Below are positions 1 through 6,054 of a DNA stretch of 12,269 nucleotides, piece by piece (position 1 is the first letter of the stretch; each line of letters starts with the position of its first letter). The notes below the pieces were generated by a model, which saw only the letters and a program-made list of their open reading frames with translations, searched no databases and was not told the DNA's origin. Location: assembly GCA_002689905.1 (NCBI GenBank), contig NZIN01000035.1, positions 1 to 12,269 of the forward strand, written 5' to 3'. This DNA is from Rickettsiales bacterium (lineage in GTDB: Bacteria > Pseudomonadota > Alphaproteobacteria > TMED109). The position numbers and the translations under genes are program-made.

Positions 1-747
1 TAAAATACCTTTAAACCCTATTTCTTGTTTAATAACTTTATTTATTAAAAATTTTGAGTATGTAGCACAATTATTAGCATCTAAATAATTATACTTTATA
101 TGAGCTATCATAGCTAAAGGCATCTTATTTAATTTAATAAAAGGATAAAAATCATCTTTTAAACTATTATAATTTGATTTAATAATAGGAAGTTCAAGAT
201 GACTATCTACTTTAGCTCTTCCATGTCCAGGAATATGCTTTAATATCGGCAAAACTCCTTCGGATAACATTCCTTTAGAGGCCTCCAGTGATAATAAACT
301 AACTATTTCAGAATTTCTATCAAAGGCTCTATTGCCTATTACATTGCTTGCTCCTTTTATTTTAAGATCTAATACAGGAGCACAATTATAATTTATACCT
401 AACTCTTTTAATGTTTTTGCTATACTTTTAAAGTTATTATATGTAACTTTTCTAGCTTTTTTTATGCTGTGTTTTGCTATATTACCGAAGAAACTTGCTG
501 CTGGATATTGATCCCATACATCATTATTTAAACGATTAACCCTTCCTCCTTCTTGGTCAATAAGTATCATTGCATTTCTGCCTAGCATCTCTCTAATCAA
601 ATTTGTTAATTTGATAACTTGTGATTTATCTTTAATATTTCTTCTAAATAGTATGATGCCTAAAGGTTTTTTTTCATTTAAAAATTCCTTTTCATTTTTA
701 CTTAACACATAACTCTTTACACCTATAATTATAGCCGATCTAGTCAT
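1..747 (-). CDS. nagZ: Beta-N-acetylhexosaminidase NagZ, 3' end missing
   Basis: Glycoside hydrolase family 3 enzyme that removes N-acetylglucosamine from anhydromuropeptides during cytoplasmic peptidoglycan recycling. I translated the frame by hand: 249 codons run open to the left edge. Visible family marks are LGIILFRRN (residues 29-37), IDQEGGRVNRL (63-73, sugar-binding Asp), GNRAF (138-142), KHIPGHG (170-176) and DSH (181-183, the flexible loop with the catalytic acid/base His). The part carrying the nucleophile Asp, roughly the last 90 residues of a protein usually near 340, lies outside the window, so integrity cannot be judged. There is no signal peptide, as expected for cytoplasmic NagZ. 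The ATG overlaps the stop of the upstream SPOR gene as ATGA and has no clear Shine-Dalgarno sequence, so initiation is probably coupled. NagZ beside a SPOR protein and argS is a common alphaproteobacterial arrangement. Confidence 0.93.
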   Translation of the reverse strand, partial: MTRSAIIIGVKSYVLSKNEKEFLNEKKPLGIILFRRNIKDKSQVIKLTNLIREMLGRNAMILIDQEGGRVNRLNNDVWDQYPAASFFGNIAKHSIKKARKVTYNNFKSIAKTLKELGINYNCAPVLDLKIKGASNVIGNRAFDRNSEIVSLLSLEASKGMLSEGVLPILKHIPGHGRAKVDSHLELPIIKSNYNSLKDDFYPFIKLNKMPLAMIAHIKYNYLDANNCATYSKFLINKVIKQEIGFKGIL

Positions 748-1508
748 TTTGATATTTTTTTAATAATACAACTACTAGTTATTTTTAAGCTTGTACATAA
801 TCTTTCTGCAGAAGAATTATTATTAAACTCACCAACTAATAGTCTAAAAAATGTTTTATTATTTTTTAAATTAATTTCTTCTATGATATAATTTAAATTC
901 ATTAAACTTTCTGAATGTTTTCTTTTTAATCTTACCCATTCTTCATTTACTAATTTCTTTTTTGATAATGATGCTACTTGAACATATAAAGTAAAACGGG
1001 TATTACCTTTATTAACTTCTTTACTTTCTATTTTCTTTTCTTTATCCGAAGTGTTTAATTTAGATTTAATATTCTTTTCAGTTTTAGAAACGTTTTCTAA
1101 AATTTCTTCTTTAGGTATATTTTCTTTATTTAAAATTTCTTGATCAACATCTATCCCTTTTTGTAATTTTTTCGCCTTTAAGTTATTATTTTTTTCTAGA
1201 GGTATAGCTTCAGAAGTTTTAATTTTTTCTTTATTATTTTTATCAGTATTACTTTCAGTTTCTAACTTTTTAGGTAATTCAATATTATTCTCGAATGCTT
1301 TCCAAACATTACTGTTTTCATTTGGAAAATTATCATCTTGGGGTGGAAGAGTTTTTTTAAATTCATGTTTTGGGTAAATAGTTGAAACTTTTGTGTTGTT
1401 ACTAAGATTATTTTGAAAGATTTTAATATAACCCAACGACCAGAGTAAAAGTAATAAGTTTATAAATGCAATAATAACTAGAAAAGTTTTGAAACTGATT
1501 AACTTCAC
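744..1508 (-). CDS. SPOR-domain single-pass membrane protein
   Basis: Inner-membrane protein of 254 residues. It has a short N-terminus, one hydrophobic segment at about residues 8-27, a long Lys/Glu/Asn-rich low-complexity linker (about 30-170) and a C-terminal domain (about 171-252) beginning RFTLYVQVASL with a later FFRLLVGEF. This matches the sporulation-related (SPOR) fold that binds glycan strands lacking stem peptides, usually at division septa. The topology is cytoplasm-membrane-periplasm. The start is GTG at 1508, overlapping the argS stop as GTGA and preceded by GGAG five bases upstream. An ATG two bases further up is in the argS frame and is the last argS codon. The exact role (FtsN-like, DedD-like or another SPOR protein) cannot be told, because only the SPOR domain is conserved. 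Its place directly before nagZ suggests an envelope or cell-wall job. Confidence 0.88.
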   Translation of the reverse strand: MKLISFKTFLVIIAFINLLLLLWSLGYIKIFQNNLSNNTKVSTIYPKHEFKKTLPPQDDNFPNENSNVWKAFENNIELPKKLETESNTDKNNKEKIKTSEAIPLEKNNNLKAKKLQKGIDVDQEILNKENIPKEEILENVSKTEKNIKSKLNTSDKEKKIESKEVNKGNTRFTLYVQVASLSKKKLVNEEWVRLKRKHSESLMNLNYIIEEINLKNNKTFFRLLVGEFNNNSSAERLCTSLKITSSCIIKKISK

Positions 1509-3208
1509 ATTTTCTCCATTGGTTGTATAGCTAAAACATCTAAGCCAGATCTTATTACTTTACTAATCACGTTTAAAAGGGTGAGCCTAGCCTCAGTAAC
1601 ATCGTTATCATTTTCATTAATAACTCTTAAATCAATATCTAATTTACCCATACTCCAGTAATTATGCAGTAACCCTGCTAGGTCAATTAAATAATAAACT
1701 ACCCTATGAGGTTCTTTATAAAAAACTGAGTTTTCAATTACTTTAGGCCATAATGAAAGTTTTTTTAATAAACCTATTTCATTATCATTTAATTTATTAA
1801 ATAGTTTCTCGTTAAAGCCTCTAAATTTTAACCCTTTTTCTGTAAAAAATTTATTAGCTGAATTAATTCTAGCTATAGCATATTGAATATAAAATATTGG
1901 ATTTTCTTTTGTCTCCTCTAAACACTTTTTTAAATCAAAATCCAAATGGGCATCATTTTTCCTAATCAGCATAAAAAACCTAACAACATCTTTATCTATC
2001 TTCTTTAAAATATCATCGATAAGTATGAAGTTTCCAGACCTCTTTGACATTTTTACACTTTTGTTATTTTCCAATAAATTTACTATCTGACACAATTTTA
2101 CATCAAAAGTAATTTTATTATGACCAAGTGCAAGCAAAGAAGCATTTATTCTTTTTATATAACCTGCGTGATCCGCACCCCAAACATTAATGATTTCATT
2201 AAAACCTCTTGATACTTTATAATGATGATAAGCAATATCTGATGCAAAGTAAGTCCAGTTACCATCATTTTTTTTAATAGCCCTATCGTTATCATCTCCA
2301 TAACTAGAAGACTTAAAAATAAGCTGTTTCTTTGGTTTCCAATCTTTATCTTTAATACCCTTCGGTTTTTCTAAATAGCCTGTAAATAAAAGATTTTTTT
2401 TATTAAGGTTATCTATAACATCATTCAGCATTCCTTTTTCATGAATGTTTTTTTCAGAAATAAAATTATCAAAAACTATTCCTAAATTATTTAAGTCTCT
2501 TCTAATTAATTTTAAAACTTTATCAATAATTATTTTTTTAATGAGATTTTTATCTTTTTTATAATCTTCGTTTGCTATTATCTCATCAGCAATATATTTC
2601 AAATATTCTCCATGATACATTTCTTCAGGTTGCTTTAAATGTTCCTTATTAAGTTTGTTTTCAATATGATATTTTACAGTTAAGTATAAAACTTCTATCT
2701 GATTGCCTATATCATTAACATAATATTCTTTAGCGACCTTATAGCCACTCTTTTGCATCAAGTTTGCTAACACATCTCCAAAAACTGCACCTCTTAAGTG
2801 TCCTACATGTAATGGTCCTGTTGGGTTTGCTGATATGAACTCTAGAATTACTTTTTTATTTAATCCAATATTACGGAATCCAAAACTATTGTGTTTTAAA
2901 ATATGAATCATAATATCATACCATATACTTTTTTTTAATGTAAAATTTATAAAACCAGGTTTTATATAAGTAACTTTTTCAAATAATTTTTTTGAGTTTA
3001 ATTCAGAAATAACTACATCCTCTATACTCTTAACATCTATTTTATTTTTTTTTCCTAAAATCATAAGAGCATTCGAAGATAAATCACCAAACTTTAGGTT
3101 TTTAGGTTGTTCACACGTTATTAAATCTAAAGTACTTTGATTTATACCCTCAATATTATTTTTAATAACCTCTATAATTAAATGCCTTATTTCATTATAA
3201 ATATTCAT
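1505..3208 (-). CDS. argS: Arginyl-tRNA synthetase
   Basis: Class I aminoacyl-tRNA synthetase that charges tRNA-Arg with arginine, cytoplasmic. It has 567 residues from the chosen ATG, close to the usual 550-590. The N-terminal ArgS add-on domain covers about residues 1-90. The catalytic core has SANPTGPLHVGHLRG (126-140, the HIGH motif as HVGH), YGDDNDRA (303-310), YFASDIAYH (320-328) and a canonical KMSKRSG (386-392). The C-terminal DALR anticodon-binding domain starts near FYIQYAIARI (439-448), and the protein ends IQPMEKM. I chose ATG at 3208 rather than the TTG two codons upstream: the ATG forms a TAATG overlap with the dgt stop and sits six bases after AAAGG. It is the second gene of the dgt-argS-SPOR-nagZ operon. 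All key motifs are intact. Confidence 0.97.
   Translation of the reverse strand: MNIYNEIRHLIIEVIKNNIEGINQSTLDLITCEQPKNLKFGDLSSNALMILGKKNKIDVKSIEDVVISELNSKKLFEKVTYIKPGFINFTLKKSIWYDIMIHILKHNSFGFRNIGLNKKVILEFISANPTGPLHVGHLRGAVFGDVLANLMQKSGYKVAKEYYVNDIGNQIEVLYLTVKYHIENKLNKEHLKQPEEMYHGEYLKYIADEIIANEDYKKDKNLIKKIIIDKVLKLIRRDLNNLGIVFDNFISEKNIHEKGMLNDVIDNLNKKNLLFTGYLEKPKGIKDKDWKPKKQLIFKSSSYGDDNDRAIKKNDGNWTYFASDIAYHHYKVSRGFNEIINVWGADHAGYIKRINASLLALGHNKITFDVKLCQIVNLLENNKSVKMSKRSGNFILIDDILKKIDKDVVRFFMLIRKNDAHLDFDLKKCLEETKENPIFYIQYAIARINSANKFFTEKGLKFRGFNEKLFNKLNDNEIGLLKKLSLWPKVIENSVFYKEPHRVVYYLIDLAGLLHNYWSMGKLDIDLRVINENDNDVTEARLTLLNVISKVIRSGLDVLAIQPMEKM
1514..1517 (-). promoter_or_regulatory. Ribosome binding site of the SPOR gene
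   Basis: Read on the minus strand this is GGAG, five bases before the GTG at 1508 and inside the last codons of argS. It decides the GTG start, because the nearby ATG at 1510 lies in the argS frame and is followed directly by the argS stop. Confidence 0.6.
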
Positions 3209-4371
3209 TACCAACCTTTATTAAAATCAAAAAGTTTTTTATGTTCGTTTATAGCAAATCTATCTGTCATTCCTGCAATATAGTCAGCTATAATTCTGTT
3301 TTTAGAAAAAATATCTAATGAATTATTGTAACTATTCCTCCACTCATAAGGCAAACAATCTGGTTCTTCACTGTATATTTTGTATAGATCAGAAACTATT
3401 CTTTTAGGTTTACTTGTCATTCTATTTATTTCTGAATGTTTATACATTTTCGTAGTAAGAAACTCTCTAATTTCTTTCATATTTTTTTTCATTCCATTAG
3501 AGAAAATTATTAAAGGTTGATCTAATAATCTAACATCATTGGTACTTTCAGGTTTAAATTTATCTATATTAAATTTTGTTTGATTAATTAAATCATCAAT
3601 CATTTTAGAAATAATAAGTCTTCTTACTTCATTTACTATTCTTTTAACAGAAAACTTGTGAAACTTTTCCTTAAGTTGATCTTTAAATTCATCTAATATA
3701 GAAAAAGAGTTTACTATCTCCTCAATAGTAAAAAAATTAGCTCTGACACCATCTTCAAAATCGTGGCTAAAATATGCTATGTCATCAGACAAGGCAGCTA
3801 CTTGGGCTTCAGGGCCACACCATGTATCTATCTCAAGATCCATTCCTTGACTGATATAATCTTTAATTGCAAATGGTAACTTGTTTTTATCTAATGGACC
3901 ATTATGCTTTACTATTCCTTCAAGTGCTTCCCAAGTTAAATTAAGACCATCAAAATCAAAGTATTTTTTTTCTAAATAAGAAATAATTCTTAACGTTTGA
4001 GCATTATGATCAAAACCACCATAACTAAGCATTGCCTTATTTAATGCTTCTTCTCCAGCATGTCCAAAAGGAGTATGCCCTAGGTCATGAGCTAGTGCGA
4101 TAACTTCTGATAAATCCTCATCTAATGCTAACATTCTTGCTATAGATCTAGCTATTTGGCTAACCTCAATGCTGTGAGTTAGTCTTGATCTATAGTGGTC
4201 ACCTTCATGATGAACAAATACTTGTGTTTTATGTTCTAGTCTTCTAAAAGCTGCAGAATGAATTACTCTATCCCTGTCTCTTTGATATATAGACCTATTT
4301 GTATCTTCTTTCTCATTATAAAGTCTTCCTTTACTAGTCTTAGAGTCTGTAGAAAATTTTTTATTTAACAT
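3208..4371 (-). CDS. dgt: dGTP triphosphohydrolase-like HD-domain protein
   Basis: HD-superfamily phosphohydrolase of the dGTPase type, which splits dNTPs to deoxynucleoside and triphosphate and so helps balance the dNTP pool. It has 387 residues, normal for the shorter class common in Alphaproteobacteria. The N-terminal signature is RDRDRVIHSAAFRRLEHKTQVF (residues 31-52; the key parts are the paired Arg residues and KTQVF). The metal-binding HD set is His66 (RLTHSIEV), His95-Asp96 (LAHDLGHTPFGHAGE) and Asp196/197 (ALSDDIAY). KHNGP (155-159) and the GPEAQVAAL segment (187-194) are also typical. The substrate may be broader than dGTP, since family members differ. The start is ATG at 4371; an AAAGG lies 12 bases upstream, which is loose. 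It is the first gene of the minus-strand operon, transcribed divergently from erpA across 34 bp. Confidence 0.95.
   Translation of the reverse strand: MLNKKFSTDSKTSKGRLYNEKEDTNRSIYQRDRDRVIHSAAFRRLEHKTQVFVHHEGDHYRSRLTHSIEVSQIARSIARMLALDEDLSEVIALAHDLGHTPFGHAGEEALNKAMLSYGGFDHNAQTLRIISYLEKKYFDFDGLNLTWEALEGIVKHNGPLDKNKLPFAIKDYISQGMDLEIDTWCGPEAQVAALSDDIAYFSHDFEDGVRANFFTIEEIVNSFSILDEFKDQLKEKFHKFSVKRIVNEVRRLIISKMIDDLINQTKFNIDKFKPESTNDVRLLDQPLIIFSNGMKKNMKEIREFLTTKMYKHSEINRMTSKPKRIVSDLYKIYSEEPDCLPYEWRNSYNNSLDIFSKNRIIADYIAGMTDRFAINEHKKLFDFNKGW
3215..3219 (-). promoter_or_regulatory. Ribosome binding site of argS
   Basis: AAAGG on the minus strand, six bases before the ATG at 3208 and within the end of dgt. 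The spacing favours that ATG over the in-frame TTG at 3214, which would begin directly after the AAAGG. Confidence 0.55.
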
Positions 4372-4390
4372 TGTAATAATTAACCTTTGC

Positions 4391-4401
4391 TATTATATAC
4401 T
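4391..4401 (+). promoter_or_regulatory. Candidate -10 region of the erpA operon
   Basis: Two overlapping -10-like hexamers are readable: TATTAT (4391-4396) and TATACT (4396-4401). A weak -35-like TTGTAA lies at 4371-4376. From either hexamer the expected transcript start falls within a few bases of the erpA ATG at 4406, so the mRNA would be leaderless or nearly so. The site overlaps the TATAAT of the opposite strand, so polymerase probably cannot occupy both at once. Confidence 0.45.
4392..4397 (-). promoter_or_regulatory. Candidate -10 box of the dgt operon
   Basis: The minus strand reads a perfect TATAAT 20 bases before the dgt ATG, in the only gap between the divergent operons. No convincing -35 hexamer is seen at 16-18 bases spacing, where AGAAGT or GAAGTT falls inside the start of erpA. 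Transcription starting about seven bases downstream would leave a leader of roughly 14 nt, too short for an attenuator. In such an AT-rich genome a TATAAT can occur by chance, but its placement is right. Confidence 0.5.
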
Positions 4402-4405
4402 TATT

Positions 4406-4765
4406 ATGGATAAAACTTCTAATAAAAATAAAAAATTAATTAGTGTAACTGCTAATGCTATAAAGCAGTTTAAAAAAATATTGTCAGAGGAAGAAGAAAA
4501 GTCTTTTGTAAGAATATTAGTGGATAGTGGAGGATGTTCAGGGTTTTCATATAAATTTTCTATAGATAAATGTTGTGATAGTACAAGTGATATAATATTA
4601 GTAAAAGAAAATAACAAAAATATATTTGTAACAGATAAAATTTCATTAAATTATATTAAAGATTCTTCAATAGATTGGATAGAAAGTTTAACTAACTCTC
4701 AGTTTTTAGTATCTAACCCCATTGCTAAATCAAGTTGTGGCTGTGGGTCTTCTTTCTCAATATGA
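4406..4765 (+). CDS. erpA: A-type iron-sulfur cluster carrier (ErpA/IscA family)
   Basis: Small HesB/IscA-family protein of 119 residues that receives Fe-S clusters from the assembly scaffold and hands them to apo-enzymes in the cytoplasm. The three conserved cluster ligands are present: Cys44 in SGGCSGF and Cys111/Cys113 in CGCGSSF near the C-terminus. There is an extra Cys pair at 56-57 that is not part of the family signature. Whether the protein is ErpA, IscA or SufA cannot be settled from sequence alone; the location next to dgt and xthA, away from any isc or suf cluster, favours an ErpA-like housekeeping carrier. No Shine-Dalgarno sequence precedes the ATG, and a -10-like box ends only four bases before it, so leaderless initiation is likely. 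First gene of a three-gene plus-strand operon; its stop overlaps the xthA start. Confidence 0.93.
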   Translation: MDKTSNKNKKLISVTANAIKQFKKILSEEEEKSFVRILVDSGGCSGFSYKFSIDKCCDSTSDIILVKENNKNIFVTDKISLNYIKDSSIDWIESLTNSQFLVSNPIAKSSCGCGSSFSI

Positions 4766-5550
4766 CAAAGTTAACTATTGCTTCTTGGAATGTTAATTCT
4801 ATAAGAGCTAGACTTCCTTTAATCATAAAATGGCTAAGAAACAAAAATCCTGATTTATTATTACTGCAAGAGTTAAAAGCTAACGAAGAAAATATTCCTA
4901 GAGAAGAAATAGAAGAACTTAATTATAATTTTATAACTATGGGTCAAAAAGCATACAATGGCGTTGCAATACTTTCTAAATTTCCTGTTTCGGATATAGA
5001 ATGTAATTTACCAAATTTTAAAAACGATGATCAAGCCAGATATATCGAAGCCTGGGTTAATTTAGAAAATAAAGGGATTAGAATAGCATCTATATATGCA
5101 CCGAATGGTAACCCCATTAATTCAGAAAAATTTACTTATAAACTTAGTTGGTTGGAAAAGTTTAAAGAACATGCTGCTAAATTATTTGAATTAGAAGAGT
5201 TTACTATATTAGGTGGAGATTTTAATATTTGTCCAACTAGTTTAGACACAGCAGATGAAACTCTTTTATATGAAGACGCTATTTATAAAAATGAAGTTAA
5301 AAATATATATAAAAATTTACTAAATAAAGGCTATTATGATGCATATAGAACTCTTTATCCAGATAAGCCTGGCTTCACTTATTGGGATTATGGACAGTCC
5401 TTTACAAATGATATAGGGGTAAGAATTGATCATTTTTTATTATCTCCTTATGCAATGGATATTACTAATAAAGTTTATGTTGATAAAGAACCGCGTAAAT
5501 GGATTAAGCCTTCTGACCACACTCCTATATGTCTTGAAATAGATATATGA
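4762..5550 (+). CDS. xthA: Exodeoxyribonuclease III (AP endonuclease)
   Basis: Exonuclease III/AP endonuclease of the EEP superfamily, which cuts DNA at abasic sites in base-excision repair and degrades 3' ends, with a Mg-dependent active site. It has 262 residues against 268 in Escherichia coli. Active-site parts are visible in order: SWNVNSIRARL (residues 8-18, metal-site Asn10), LLQELKA (34-40, Glu37), IYAPNG (111-116, Tyr112), GGDFNICP (151-158, Asp153 and Asn155), FTYWDY (205-210), RIDHFLLSP (221-229, Asp223) and SDHTPI (251-256, Asp252-His253). The ATG at 4762 gives an ATGA overlap with erpA; a TTG nine codons upstream only adds residues read out of frame from the erpA Cys-rich tail, so it was rejected. 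No obvious Shine-Dalgarno sequence is seen, so translation is probably coupled to erpA. Confidence 0.96.
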   Translation: MTKLTIASWNVNSIRARLPLIIKWLRNKNPDLLLLQELKANEENIPREEIEELNYNFITMGQKAYNGVAILSKFPVSDIECNLPNFKNDDQARYIEAWVNLENKGIRIASIYAPNGNPINSEKFTYKLSWLEKFKEHAAKLFELEEFTILGGDFNICPTSLDTADETLLYEDAIYKNEVKNIYKNLLNKGYYDAYRTLYPDKPGFTYWDYGQSFTNDIGVRIDHFLLSPYAMDITNKVYVDKEPRKWIKPSDHTPICLEIDI

Positions 5551-6038
5551 TTATTGTTAATAAGAACGGAGAGTTGTACTACAAAAATCAAATATATAAA
5601 TGTGCTTTAGGAAAAAATGGAATATCAGAAAATAAAAAAGAAGGTGATGGTTGTACACCAGCAGGCACATTTTCATTGGGATCATTGTATTTTCGCAGAG
5701 ATAGAATTAACAATATTGATAGTAATTTCAAAGCTATACCAATTAAATCAAATATGTTTTGGTCTGACCACTCACCAAGTAAATATTACAATCAATTAAT
5801 AAATTTTAGAGATATATCTTGTGAACAATTATTTAAGGAAAATAACACTTATGATATATTTTTAGTTATTAATTATAATTATAATCCAATTTTAAAAGGT
5901 AAAGGAAGTGCAATTTTTATGCATATAGCTAAAGAAAATTTAACACCCACTGCTGGCTGTGTAGCACTAAAGAAAAATTGTCTTATTAATCTATTAAAGC
6001 AATTAAATATAAACGATAAGATAAAAATTTTGCTATGA
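5547..6038 (+). CDS. YkuD-family L,D-transpeptidase-like protein without signal peptide
   Basis: Protein of 163 residues consisting of little more than an L,D-transpeptidase (YkuD) catalytic domain of the compact COG3786-like type. Enzymes of this fold form or cut 3-3 peptidoglycan crosslinks through a catalytic Cys. Family marks are GDGCTPAGTF (residues 33-42), a WSDHSPSKYYN segment (72-82), His126 in FMHIAKE and the TAGCVAL motif (135-141) with Cys138 as nucleophile. The usual Arg after GC(I/V) is Ala, which I recall as normal for this subfamily. The start overlaps the xthA stop as ATGA. An in-frame TGA at 5535-5537 rules out a longer N-terminus, so no signal peptide or membrane segment is encoded. 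How it would reach the periplasm is unclear; a cytoplasmic role on recycled muropeptides is possible. Last gene of the plus-strand operon. Confidence 0.87.
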   Translation: MIIVNKNGELYYKNQIYKCALGKNGISENKKEGDGCTPAGTFSLGSLYFRRDRINNIDSNFKAIPIKSNMFWSDHSPSKYYNQLINFRDISCEQLFKENNTYDIFLVINYNYNPILKGKGSAIFMHIAKENLTPTAGCVALKKNCLINLLKQLNINDKIKILL

Positions 6039-6054
6039 TATTTTAAATATCAGC
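6032..6054. terminator. Inverted repeat between convergent genes, possible terminator
   Basis: TGATATTT (6036-6043) and AAATATCA (6045-6052) form a perfect inverted repeat around one base, extendable by a flanking GC/GC pair (6032-6033 with 6053-6054) across a two-base bulge. It covers the stop codons of both convergent genes. On the minus strand it is followed by AAAATTTTTAT, so a hairpin plus U-run ending ilvD transcripts is conceivable. The stem is AT-rich and weak, and the plus strand has no T-run after it, so a chance palindrome is a real alternative. Confidence 0.3.

Noticed and set aside
3209..3214. A TTG start for argS two codons upstream of the ATG.
   Set aside because: It would follow directly on the AAAGG, leaving no spacing. 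The ATG at 3208 has six bases of spacing and a TAATG coupling with dgt.
4393..4617. A 74-codon minus-strand frame opposite erpA.
   Set aside because: It lies antisense to a gene with all three Fe-S carrier cysteines, covers the divergent promoter region, and shows no family features.
4735..4761. A TTG start for xthA nine codons upstream of the ATG.
   Set aside because: The extra residues come from reading the erpA Cys-rich tail out of frame. The ATG at 4762 gives a standard ATGA overlap, and exonuclease III starts right before this (I/A)SWNVN segment.
5617..5799. A 60-codon plus-strand frame inside the L,D-transpeptidase gene.
   Set aside because: It is an out-of-frame shadow; the surrounding frame carries the catalytic motifs and the ATGA coupling.
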